A stretch of 8,266 nt of DNA from an uncultured Mycoplasmatota bacterium (GTDB lineage: Bacteria; Bacillota_I; Bacilli_A; RF39; UBA660): assembly GCA_946497375.1 (NCBI GenBank), contig CAMMKE010000053.1:1-8266 (forward strand). The letters are read 5' to 3'. Both the position numbers and the translations under genes were made by a program. The first letter of the stretch is position 1, and each line of letters opens with the position of its first letter. The notes under the pieces were generated by a model. It was not told the origin of the DNA. It did no database searches and was given only the letters and a program-made list of their open reading frames with translations. This document shows, in pieces, positions 1 to 5,171 of the stretch.

Positions 1-373
1 AGAAAATATTTTCCTTATAAGTGGTAAAAGCATGAAACAATTCATGATATATGGAATCATCTATATTTTTTCCTGTATATATTTTTTTATTTAAACTATT
101 ATAAATTGCCTCACTAGTTGGTTGCATTAAAGTTTGTAATATTGTCTTTTGTTTAAGATTTAATGTCTTTAATTTTTCATTTGGATTTCTAAAATTAAAG
201 TTAGTGCTAGTTTTTTTAACAAACTCTTTTATGTATGGTTTATATTTGTCATCTATTGTTAATTCATCAATATTTACTGTTATCTCCTGTTTATCTTTAA
301 TATGCTCTACAGGCTTTATATTTTTAAGTAAATATTTAAATTTTATTTTATTAATCTTTAAATTATTTACCAT
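1..373 (-). CDS. Putative zincin-type metalloprotein, N-terminal part (truncated by window edge)
   Basis: An open frame of 124 codons runs from ATG at 373 to the window edge without a stop, so the C-terminus is missing. A GAGGA ribosome binding site lies at 383-387, 9 nt before the ATG. The N-terminal ~100 residues are Lys/Asn/Ile-rich with no signal peptide or TM segment. Residues 110-114 read HELFH, in the context SIYHELFHAF, which fits the HExxH zinc-binding and catalytic motif of zincin peptidases, with two His ligands and a Glu base. The third ligand would lie outside the window. I do not recognise the family. The gene follows the zinc-ribbon membrane protein by 63 nt, in the same direction. 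The motif is short and could be fortuitous, so the coding call is firmer than the peptidase call. Confidence 0.75.
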   Translation of the reverse strand, partial: MVNNLKINKIKFKYLLKNIKPVEHIKDKQEITVNIDELTIDDKYKPYIKEFVKKTSTNFNFRNPNEKLKTLNLKQKTILQTLMQPTSEAIYNSLNKKIYTGKNIDDSIYHELFHAFTTYKENIF

Positions 374-395
374 TATTATAAGTCCTCTTTTCTAA

Positions 396-414
396 TGTGT
401 TTTATATTAACACA
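396..414 (-). repeat. Small inverted repeat upstream of the left-edge gene
   Basis: TGTGTT and AACACA form a perfect 6-bp inverted repeat around a 7-nt AT-rich centre containing TATAAA on the minus strand. It lies about 9 nt upstream of the ribosome binding site of the HExxH-motif gene and has no U-tract, so it does not look like a terminator. It may be an operator over a -10 element, but no good -35 is visible. The role is speculative. Confidence 0.3.
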
Positions 415-436
415 AATTAAATAGAAAGAAAAGCCT

Positions 437-1075
437 CTAATAGCATGTTATTCTTATAATAACAGTTATCATTGTAACTAGAAAATATAATGTAGATATC
501 ATAAATACAAGATAACTTATAGCATGATGATTTAATAATTTATTTTTAATAGTAGTTATTACAAGCTTAAGCATGGCAAAGACTATAAGTATTATTATGG
601 GGATTAATAATAAAGATAGGTAAATTCTATGTCCATTGTTTGCCACTGCTAGTGGATAGAAAAATGGAAAACAAATACTAACACCTGCAAAAATACTAAA
701 GTATAAGTTTAATATTAATGATAGCGATGAGAAGTTTTTATAATAAATGAATAATGCTAGAGGTATAAATATTATTAACCAGAAAGGATAATTAGTTATA
801 ACTTTGAAAAGGAAAGGATAATCTTCAATATAAGTAAAGTAATAGTAACTTAGGGCGTATGCTAGTAATATTATGATAATGCTTATAACTAAAAGGGGAA
901 TTTCTTTCTTAAAGCTAAACTTCTTATTTCTTACATCATCTTTAAAACTTTCATAAGAACTTTTCTTTAAATCTACTTCTTTTATATCTTTATATATTTC
1001 TTTATTAATAGTTCCACAATATGAGCAACTAAATAAGTTATCTTTATATTCATTTTTACAATTAGTGCATTTCAT
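437..1075 (-). CDS. Zinc-ribbon membrane protein, five predicted TM segments
   Basis: A 212-aa protein. The N-terminus holds C3-x2-C6 and C17-x2-C20, a short zinc ribbon of the kind common at the N-termini of Bacillota membrane proteins. A charged linker (about 22-58) follows, then five hydrophobic stretches at about 60-80, 97-112, 119-143, 152-176 and 185-209. The ribbon is therefore probably cytoplasmic with a polytopic membrane domain behind it. The start is only 6 nt after the stop of the PgeF-like gene. No good Shine-Dalgarno sequence lies at normal distance; a GGAG about 24 nt upstream sits inside the previous gene. Translation is probably coupled to that gene. The stop is TAG. No specific function can be given; the membrane part has no motif I recognise. 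Confidence 0.88.
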   Translation of the reverse strand: MKCTNCKNEYKDNLFSCSYCGTINKEIYKDIKEVDLKKSSYESFKDDVRNKKFSFKKEIPLLVISIIIILLAYALSYYYFTYIEDYPFLFKVITNYPFWLIIFIPLALFIYYKNFSSLSLILNLYFSIFAGVSICFPFFYPLAVANNGHRIYLSLLLIPIIILIVFAMLKLVITTIKNKLLNHHAISYLVFMISTLYFLVTMITVIIRITCY

Positions 1076-1081
1076 AATTAT

Positions 1082-1876
1082 TTAATCAATAAAAACAGCT
1101 CCTGCAATAAATCTACCATTTTTATTAAGGTCTCCTTTCTTATAAGCTACATGGGAATAGAAATCATTATCTGTTCTTGTATCTTTATCAGAAATTATCA
1201 TATTTTCTTTTTGTAGACCTTTTGATAATAACTGATTTACAATAGCTTTTCTTAAATCTATATAATAAAAATCTTCTCTTTGTTCAATTGCATTTTTCCA
1301 AGCATCTTTATTTGATGCCACTGGTGGATATTTATCATAAACATAACTTTCTTTTGAAATGCATGGGGTAATATATGCTTTTATATATTGTGGTTTAACA
1401 TTGCTTTCCTTTATTAAGGCATCTACCATTTGTTGAGGCAATAGTCTATTTATATATTCACATCCACAATGAGCAAGTGCTATCATCCAGTTTTCTTCAT
1501 TTATTTTTGCTAATAAAATTAACATTGGACAATCTGCTACTTTATCCACTACTAAAATGTTTTTTATATTACTATCCATAATTAAGAAATCATCATGAAA
1601 ATATTTCTCACCTTTTAAATATTTAGTAACATTTTCTTTTGTTAATATTTCATAAGTTCCATCTTGATAATTAAACGTTTCATCTTGTTCTTCATAAATT
1701 GTTTTTTGAATCGGTATTAATATATTGACGTTATCTAGATTATACTTTTGTAAAAAGTTCTTCTTATTTAATTCAAACTTGTTTTTTCTTTCTTCTTCTG
1801 TTAGATTAGGATAAAATATTTCATCATCCGACATGATACCATCTTCTCTTTTTGAATAAATAATTTTAAGTTCCAT
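1082..1876 (-). CDS. Divergent PgeF/YfiH-like (Cu-oxidase_4, laccase-domain) protein
   Basis: A 264-aa protein that fits the PgeF/YlmD/YfiH/LACC1 fold, called polyphenol oxidase or multicopper oxidase-like, with purine nucleoside phosphorylase or adenosine deaminase activity in characterised members. An N-terminal 'DGIMS' region (12-16) precedes a helix (about 33-48). Then come the core ADC motif (C116), the ALAHCG motif (H136) that normally reads HAGWRG, a P-x-I-x-A-x-I-x-P stretch (162-171), and a C-terminal YSHVAYKKGDLNKNGR (240-255), equivalent to the usual FxSHRRxGxTGR. Two features are unusual. The QVHG motif that supplies the first metal-binding His is replaced by IQKTIY (56-61), and HCGC adds C137 and C139. 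Family membership is fairly sure but activity is not. Start: ATG with AAAGGAG at 1883-1889, 6 nt upstream. The zinc-ribbon gene is probably cotranscribed. Confidence 0.8.
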   Translation of the reverse strand: MELKIIYSKREDGIMSDDEIFYPNLTEEERKNKFELNKKNFLQKYNLDNVNILIPIQKTIYEEQDETFNYQDGTYEILTKENVTKYLKGEKYFHDDFLIMDSNIKNILVVDKVADCPMLILLAKINEENWMIALAHCGCEYINRLLPQQMVDALIKESNVKPQYIKAYITPCISKESYVYDKYPPVASNKDAWKNAIEQREDFYYIDLRKAIVNQLLSKGLQKENMIISDKDTRTDNDFYSHVAYKKGDLNKNGRFIAGAVFID

Positions 1877-1894
1877 AATTTTCTCCTTTGTTTA

Positions 1895-1903
1895 AGTATA
1901 CCA
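1895..1903 (-). promoter_or_regulatory. Extended -10 promoter candidate for the PgeF-like gene
   Basis: On the minus strand TATACT (1895-1900) is directly preceded by TGG, an extended -10 arrangement. The -35 region 17 nt upstream is only a T-rich run with no consensus. The site lies between the terminator of the preceding gene and the AAAGGAG ribosome binding site, so the 5' leader would be very short. Plausible but unproven. Confidence 0.45.
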
Positions 1904-1912
1904 ATTTTTACT

Positions 1913-1941
1913 AAAAAGAAAAAGAGGTTTGTTTTCCTCTT
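1913..1941 (-). terminator. Rho-independent terminator of the membrane-anchored protein gene
   Basis: Read on the minus strand, AAGAGG (1922-1927 on the other arm) pairs with CCTCTT (1936-1941) across an 8-nt loop, followed immediately by TTTTTCTTTTT. The hairpin starts right at the TAG stop codon (1942-1944). It separates this gene from the PgeF-like gene. Confidence 0.8.
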
Positions 1942-2640
1942 CTACTGATTATTTATAATAGGAGCTAGGTCATAAAGCGTTCCATCTTCAGTTTGAATTA
2001 AGGTAGTGGAATAATTACCAGTTAAACCTACCATTGCGTATGCAGTATAGAATTTTATTACATCTTCTACTACTTGTAAAGCTCCATATGATACTAATCC
2101 ATCTATTCCACTAGTTGATAGAGCTTGATATACTGGAATATATTCCACAGTTCCATCATCCATTAAAAATAGAATAATATCTCCTGATGCATCTTGTCCT
2201 ACACCACCATAAAAAATATCTTTTATATTCTTATCAAAAGTTAATTGCTTATCTTCATATGTATACTCGTCCATACCTGTGGTATCCCAATTTAATCCAT
2301 ATGTATCAGATAAAATTTTTCTATTATAATTTAATGTTACTATTTGTCTTGTTTCGTCTAGCCTTATATTAATCGTACTATTATAATTAGTTAGATAATA
2401 TTGAGTTTCGTTACCATTAACAATCTTACTAGTATCAAAATCTAGTGAATTATCGCTTACCTCTTCTTCTGCTTCATTGTTTTCTTCATTATTAGTTTCT
2501 GTTTTTTCAGTTTCTTCTACTTGATTAAATGTTAAATAACCTAGACTATATGTTGCAAAGACTACTACTCCACAAATTATTATTCCTAATAATATGCCTA
2601 CAAAAACATGTAACCCCGTTTTACTCTTCTTATTTTCCAT
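1942..2640 (-). CDS. Membrane-anchored extracytoplasmic protein of unknown function
   Basis: A 232-aa protein. A short basic N-terminus (MENKKSKTG) precedes one hydrophobic helix at about 11-35 with no lipobox or clear cleavage site. This predicts a type II anchor with the bulk outside. An acidic, low-complexity stalk rich in Glu/Asn (about 41-66) leads to a beta-rich domain (about 67-232). That domain holds two similar strand-turn-strand units, FLMDDGTVEYIPV and IQTEDGTLYDLAP. I do not recognise the family. I chose ATG at 2640 because GGAAGG at 2649-2654 is 8 nt upstream. A GTG at 2649, which would add three residues, overlaps that ribosome binding site. The gene follows rplL at the place rpoB usually occupies, with a strong terminator on each side. 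No convincing promoter is visible; only TATCAT just before the ribosome binding site resembles a -10. Confidence 0.88.
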   Translation of the reverse strand: MENKKSKTGLHVFVGILLGIIICGVVVFATYSLGYLTFNQVEETEKTETNNEENNEAEEEVSDNSLDFDTSKIVNGNETQYYLTNYNSTINIRLDETRQIVTLNYNRKILSDTYGLNWDTTGMDEYTYEDKQLTFDKNIKDIFYGGVGQDASGDIILFLMDDGTVEYIPVYQALSTSGIDGLVSYGALQVVEDVIKFYTAYAMVGLTGNYSTTLIQTEDGTLYDLAPIINNQ

Positions 2641-2692
2641 TACTTTCACCTTCCTTATGATAAGTTTAACACAAAAGTAGATAAAATTACAT

Positions 2693-2719
2693 AAAAAAAG
2701 AAGCTAATTACTTAACTTC
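2693..2719 (-). terminator. Rho-independent terminator overlapping the rplL stop codon
   Basis: On the minus strand GAAGTTAA (2712-2719) pairs with TTAGCTTC (2700-2707): 8 bp including one G-U, across a 4-nt loop that contains the TAA stop of rplL. Seven T residues (2693-2699 on the minus strand) follow. The last codons of rplL form the 5' arm, so this hairpin ends the rplJ-rplL transcript. Confidence 0.88.
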
Positions 2720-3082
2720 AACAGTAGCACCAGCTTCTTCTAATTTAGCTTTGATTTCATTAGCTTCTTCAACAGAAATGTTTTCTTTAATTGGTGAACC
2801 AGCATTATCAACTAAATCTTTAGATTCTTTTAATCCTAGTCCTGTAATTTCACGAACTACTTTGATAACTGCAACTTTAGTAGCTCCTGCATCAGTGATT
2901 GATACTGTAACTGTAGATGGAGCAGCATCTTCTGTAGCACCAGCAGCTCCTGGTGCAGCAACTGCAACAGCTGATGGATCTACACCAAACTCTTCTTTCA
3001 TTGCATCTACTAATTCTTTAATTTCTAAAAGATTCATTTCTTTTAATGAGCTAATAAATTCTTCTTTTGTTAATTTTGCCAT
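2708..3082 (-). CDS. rplL: 50S ribosomal protein L7/L12
   Basis: 124 aa, normal for bL12. The N-terminal dimerisation and L10-binding helices (about 4-32) are followed by an Ala/Gly/Pro hinge (about 36-56) and the C-terminal factor-binding domain. That domain carries the diagnostic [18 protein letters not shown] (74-91) and a terminal [11 protein letters not shown]7/L12 forms the flexible stalk on L10 that recruits and stimulates EF-Tu, EF-G, IF2 and RF3. An open frame extends upstream to 3124, but ATG at 3082 is the true start: it gives the canonical MAKLTKEEF and has AGGAGG at 3091-3096, 8 nt away. The start is 19 nt after the rplJ stop. The usual acidic start of the C-terminal domain (TEFD) reads STVT here, a mild oddity. 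Confidence 0.98.
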   Translation of the reverse strand: MAKLTKEEFISSLKEMNLLEIKELVDAMKEEFGVDPSAVAVAAPGAAGATEDAAPSTVTVSITDAGATKVAVIKVVREITGLGLKESKDLVDNAGSPIKENISVEEANEIKAKLEEAGATVEVK

Positions 3083-3101
3083 TTTATTTTCCTCCTTATA
3101 A

Positions 3102-3596
3102 TTAATTTTCTTCTTTTTGTTCACTATATAAATTTAAGCAGATAGATAGGTCGCGAACAAGTCCTATCATACCACCTGCAAGCATAGTAAGTAAGCCATC
3201 TCTTGATGGAATCTTTGCATATTCTGCTAACTTAGCATTATCTGCAACTTCTCCATCAACATAACCAATCTTTAATGTCAAATTCTCATGATCTTTAGCG
3301 AAATCTGATAATACTTTGATTGGAGCTATTTGATCTGTACTATAAGCAAATGCACTTGGTCCTTCTAATGCTTCTTTGACATCAATGTTTAAATCATTGA
3401 AGGCTCTTGCCATTAAAGTATTCTTATATACTTTATAGCTTGCTCCTGCATCTCTTAGGGCACGTCTTAGCTCTTTAATCTCAGCATCTGTTAGACCACG
3501 ATAATCAAATAATACGAAAGTCGCACTATTATTAACATTATCTTTGATTTCATCAATAACTTCTTGCTTCTTTGCTAAGATTTTTTGATTAGCCAT
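3102..3596 (-). CDS. rplJ: 50S ribosomal protein L10
   Basis: 164 aa, typical for uL10. Recognisable segments are the [10 protein letters not shown] strand-turn (27-36), [19 protein letters not shown] (43-61), LEGPSAFAY (77-85), and the C-terminal helix around [22 protein letters not shown] (129-150), which carries the L7/L12 dimers. L10 binds the 23S rRNA GTPase-associated region next to L11 and anchors the stalk. Excess L10-(L12)n complex represses its own transcript through the leader. Start: ATG at 3596, with AGGAGGG about 5 nt upstream. rplL follows after 19 nt, allowing coordinated expression. Transcription appears to start at its own promoter at the end of rplA and passes through an L10 leader (3597-3746). 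Confidence 0.98.
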   Translation of the reverse strand: MANQKILAKKQEVIDEIKDNVNNSATFVLFDYRGLTDAEIKELRRALRDAGASYKVYKNTLMARAFNDLNIDVKEALEGPSAFAYSTDQIAPIKVLSDFAKDHENLTLKIGYVDGEVADNAKLAEYAKIPSRDGLLTMLAGGMIGLVRDLSICLNLYSEQKEEN

Positions 3597-3746
3597 ATTT
3601 TCCCTCCTATTTTTTAGTCAGTTTAAATAGTCCCTAGAAAGTTAAAAGTTCTCGAGATTTTCCCCAAGAACTTTTATTTATAGTAATTAGTCCTCGGTAG
3701 GATTTACGTTTTTACCTACTGTCTTGGGTGCTTGTTAACTGATTTC
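3597..3746 (-). promoter_or_regulatory. L10 leader RNA controlling rplJ-rplL
   Basis: The 174-nt rplA-rplJ gap carries the hallmarks of the Firmicutes L10 leader (Rfam L10_leader): on the minus strand AAGACAGTAGG, then a loop, then CCTACCGAGG. The GTAGG/CCTAC stem is 3715-3719 with 3697-3701. Downstream is an 11-bp hairpin, 3644-3654 with 3665-3675 (one G-U), followed by a weak U-rich stretch. In addition CCCAAGA (3722-3728) can pair with TCTTGGG (3663-3669), which would disrupt that hairpin. This is the layout expected for attenuation by L10-(L12)n. The family call is from memory of the consensus. Confidence 0.85.
3644..3675 (-). terminator. Attenuator-like hairpin in the L10 leader
   Basis: AAAAGTTCTTG pairs with CGAGAACTTTT (11 bp, one G-U) across a 10-nt loop, followed by AACTTTCT. 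The U-run is partly within the stem, so it is a weak intrinsic terminator on its face. It may depend on L10 binding or accessory factors. Confidence 0.55.
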
Positions 3747-3752
3747 TTTCTT

Positions 3753-3781
3753 ATTATATTCTATAATCTTCTATTTGTCAA
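3753..3781 (-). promoter_or_regulatory. Consensus sigma-A promoter for rplJ-rplL
   Basis: On the minus strand TTGACA (3776-3781) and TATAAT (3753-3758) are both perfect and separated by 17 nt. The -35 lies within the last two sense codons of rplA, and the stop codon sits in the spacer. The predicted transcript start near 3746 gives a leader of about 150 nt, the right size for the L10 leader. Confidence 0.9.
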
Positions 3782-4469
3782 AAGAATTAATTTGAATCTT
3801 AATTCCAGGACCCATAGTAGATGAAATAGATATATTTTTAATATAGTCTCCTTTTACTGTAGCAGGTTTAATTTTAATAATTTGACTAACTACAGCATTT
3901 AGGTTTGCTAATAGGTCTTCTTCAGAAAATGATACTTTACCAATGATAGTATGAATATTACCAAAACTATCTGTACGGTATTCAACACGACCTGCTTTTG
4001 CATCTGATACAGCTTTAGCAACATCTGTTGTTACTGTTCCTGTTTTAGGGTTAGGCATTAATCCTTTTGGTCCAAGGATACGTCCTAATTTACCAAGTAA
4101 AGGCATCATATCTGGAGTTGCAATCATAGTATCAAATTCAAACCAATTTTCATTAGCAATTTTATCTAAATAATCTTGGTCACCAACATAATCTGCTCCT
4201 GCAGCTTCAGCAGCTTTAGCATTATCACCTTTAGCAATAACTAAAACACGGTTTGTTTTACCTGTTCCTTTAGGTAGAACAATAGCACCACGTAATTGTT
4301 GGTCTGCTTTTTTAGTATCAAGATTTAAATTCATTGCAACTTCTACTGAAGAATCAAACTTAGTAATACTAGTTTCTTTAACTAATTTTACTGCTTCTTC
4401 TTTAGTATATAGTTTGTTCTTTTCTACTTTAGTAGCAGCTTCACTATATTTTCTACTTCTTCTTTTCAT
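3771..4469 (-). CDS. rplA: 50S ribosomal protein L1
   Basis: 232 aa, the usual length for bacterial uL1. Domain I is split between the N-terminus (about 1-66, with [11 protein letters not shown] at 38-48) and the C-terminus (about 160-232, with STMGPG at 217-222). Domain II (about 67-159) carries the L1 signature, [16 protein letters not shown] at 126-141. L1 forms the mobile stalk at the E site that moves deacylated tRNA out. In several bacteria and archaea it also represses its own mRNA by binding an rRNA-like fold. Start: ATG at 4469 with AAGGAGG at 4477-4483. That ribosome binding site abuts a rRNA-like stem (see the L1-mimic entry), so autogenous repression is likely. The 3' end holds the rplJ promoter -35. 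Confidence 0.98.
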   Translation of the reverse strand: MKRRSRKYSEAATKVEKNKLYTKEEAVKLVKETSITKFDSSVEVAMNLNLDTKKADQQLRGAIVLPKGTGKTNRVLVIAKGDNAKAAEAAGADYVGDQDYLDKIANENWFEFDTMIATPDMMPLLGKLGRILGPKGLMPNPKTGTVTTDVAKAVSDAKAGRVEYRTDSFGNIHTIIGKVSFSEEDLLANLNAVVSQIIKIKPATVKGDYIKNISISSTMGPGIKIQINSFDK

Positions 4470-4482
4470 TATTTTTCCTCCT

Positions 4483-4528
4483 TATGTGGTTATTCGGGTA
4501 AGCAATTAGTGTTACATCCTCCCACATA
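4483..4528 (-). promoter_or_regulatory. Putative L1-binding mRNA site (23S rRNA mimic) before rplA
   Basis: On the minus strand TATGTGG (4522-4528) pairs with CCACATA (4483-4489), 7 bp. Inside is an asymmetric loop, GA on the 5' side and GAATAA on the 3' side, then GG/CC and, past an AU bulge, GTAA/TTAC with a 10-nt loop. The L1 site of bacterial 23S rRNA (helices 76-77) has the same plan: GUGG-GAG on the 5' strand and UGAAAUA-CCAC on the 3' strand. The 5' strand here reads GTGGGAGG, as in 23S. The 3' arm shares its last base with the rplA ribosome binding site, so bound L1 would block initiation. Resemblance to rRNA is from memory; binding is inferred. Confidence 0.7.
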
Positions 4529-4543
4529 GGTATAACCTATATG
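4523..4543 (-). repeat. Hairpin after rplK that competes with the L1-like stem
   Basis: On the minus strand CATATAGGT and ACCTATGTG form a 9-bp stem (one G-U) with a 3-nt loop, just after the rplK stop. No U-tract follows, so it is not a terminator. Its 3' arm overlaps the 5' arm of the L1-like stem, so the two cannot form together. Confidence 0.6.
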
Positions 4544-4551
4544 TTTAATTT

Positions 4552-4992
4552 TTAATTTTCTTCTTTTGTTTCAACGGCAACACCCATGTTCTTTGCTGTT
4601 CCAATTACTGTTTTCTTAGCTGCTTCTAAATCATAGCAGTTTAAGTCTGGTAACTTGATTTCAGCTATTTCTGTTACTTGGGCATCTGTTAAGGTTGCAA
4701 CTGTTTCATTCTTTCCTTTTGTTGATCCTTTATTGATTTTAGCATACTTCTTAATTAAGAATGGAACTGGTGGAGTCTTAATTACAAAGTCAAAGCTTCT
4801 ATCTTCATAAATAGAAATTTCAACTGGTAAAATATCTCCCATCTTATCCCTAGTTGCATCGTTATATTTAGTACAAAATTCCTGTAAATTGATTCCAGCA
4901 GGTCCTAAAACTGTTCCAACTGGTGGAGCAGGTGTTGCTTTTCCTGCAGGAATTTGTAACTTGATTTTCTTTACAACTTCTTTCTTTGCCAC
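4552..4992 (-). CDS. rplK: 50S ribosomal protein L11
   Basis: 146 aa, close to the usual ~141. The N-terminal domain shows the Pro-rich QIPAGKATPAPPVG (13-26) that contacts release factors and thiopeptides, followed by LGPAGINLQEFC (29-40). The C-terminal rRNA-binding domain ends in the L11 signature around IGTAKNMGVAVE (130-141). L11 binds the GTPase-associated region of 23S rRNA beneath L10. The open frame extends upstream to a TTG at 5052, but the canonical start is the GTG at 4990-4992, giving (M)AKKEVVKKIKLQI. AAAGGA at 5003-5008 is about 10 nt upstream, a slightly long spacing. rplA follows after an 82-nt structured gap. Transcription probably begins at the extended -10 promoter near 5138. 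Confidence 0.97.
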   Translation of the reverse strand: MAKKEVVKKIKLQIPAGKATPAPPVGTVLGPAGINLQEFCTKYNDATRDKMGDILPVEISIYEDRSFDFVIKTPPVPFLIKKYAKINKGSTKGKNETVATLTDAQVTEIAEIKLPDLNCYDLEAAKKTVIGTAKNMGVAVETKEEN

Positions 4993-5011
4993 GAAAAACA
5001 CATCCTTTCTT

Positions 5012-5102
5012 ACTCGTTTTCGCGAGTGGTTATAGTAGCTTTTCAATATCAAGAATGTTAAATCCTGATATTTTGCATTTAATGCACTTTTTGCTTCCCA
5101 CT
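5012..5102 (-). promoter_or_regulatory. Structured rplK leader with an L1-site-like motif
   Basis: The leader from about 5131 to 4993 is rich in pairings. AGTGG (5098-5102) with CCACT (5025-5029) encloses GA on the 5' side and ACTATAA on the 3' side, then AGC/GCT. This is the plan of the L1-like site before rplA, and both contain GTGGGA and ATAACCAC. Inside are TGCAT/ATGCA (5-bp hairpin) and AATATCA/TGATATT (7 bp). A separate hairpin ACTCG/CGAGT (5012-5027) overlaps the closing stem and is an alternative to it. Stem lengths are short, so the L1 interpretation is tentative. Confidence 0.45.
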
Positions 5103-5137
5103 AATATTAATCTATATCAAATTAATATAGCCCCTAA

Positions 5138-5166
5138 ATAATAGCATACTTTTTCTTGTTTGACAA
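5138..5166 (-). promoter_or_regulatory. Sigma-A promoter for rplK-rplA
   Basis: On the minus strand TTGTCA (5161-5166) and TATTAT (5138-5143) each match the consensus at 5 of 6 positions, with 17 nt between them. TGC directly before the -10 makes it an extended -10 promoter. It lies 5 nt after the nusG stop. The transcript would start near 5131 and carry a leader of about 139 nt. Confidence 0.85.
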
Positions 5167-5171
5167 GACTT

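Noticed and set aside
204..395. Plus-strand open frame of 63 codons
   Set aside because: It lies antisense to the HELFH-motif frame, which has a ribosome binding site and protein-like composition. The plus-strand product is a hydrophobic shadow of AT-rich DNA.
2751..3101. Plus-strand open frame antisense to rplL
   Set aside because: It is a shadow of the conserved rplL coding sequence with no ribosome binding site.
3083..3124. N-terminal extension of rplL upstream of 3082
   Set aside because: It overlaps the end of rplJ and the rplL ribosome binding site; L7/L12 starts at MAKLTKEEF.
4993..5052. TTG-started extension of rplK
   Set aside because: L11 homologues begin at the AKK...IKLQIPAG region; the GTG at 4990-4992 has a ribosome binding site and the extra residues look like leader RNA read in frame.
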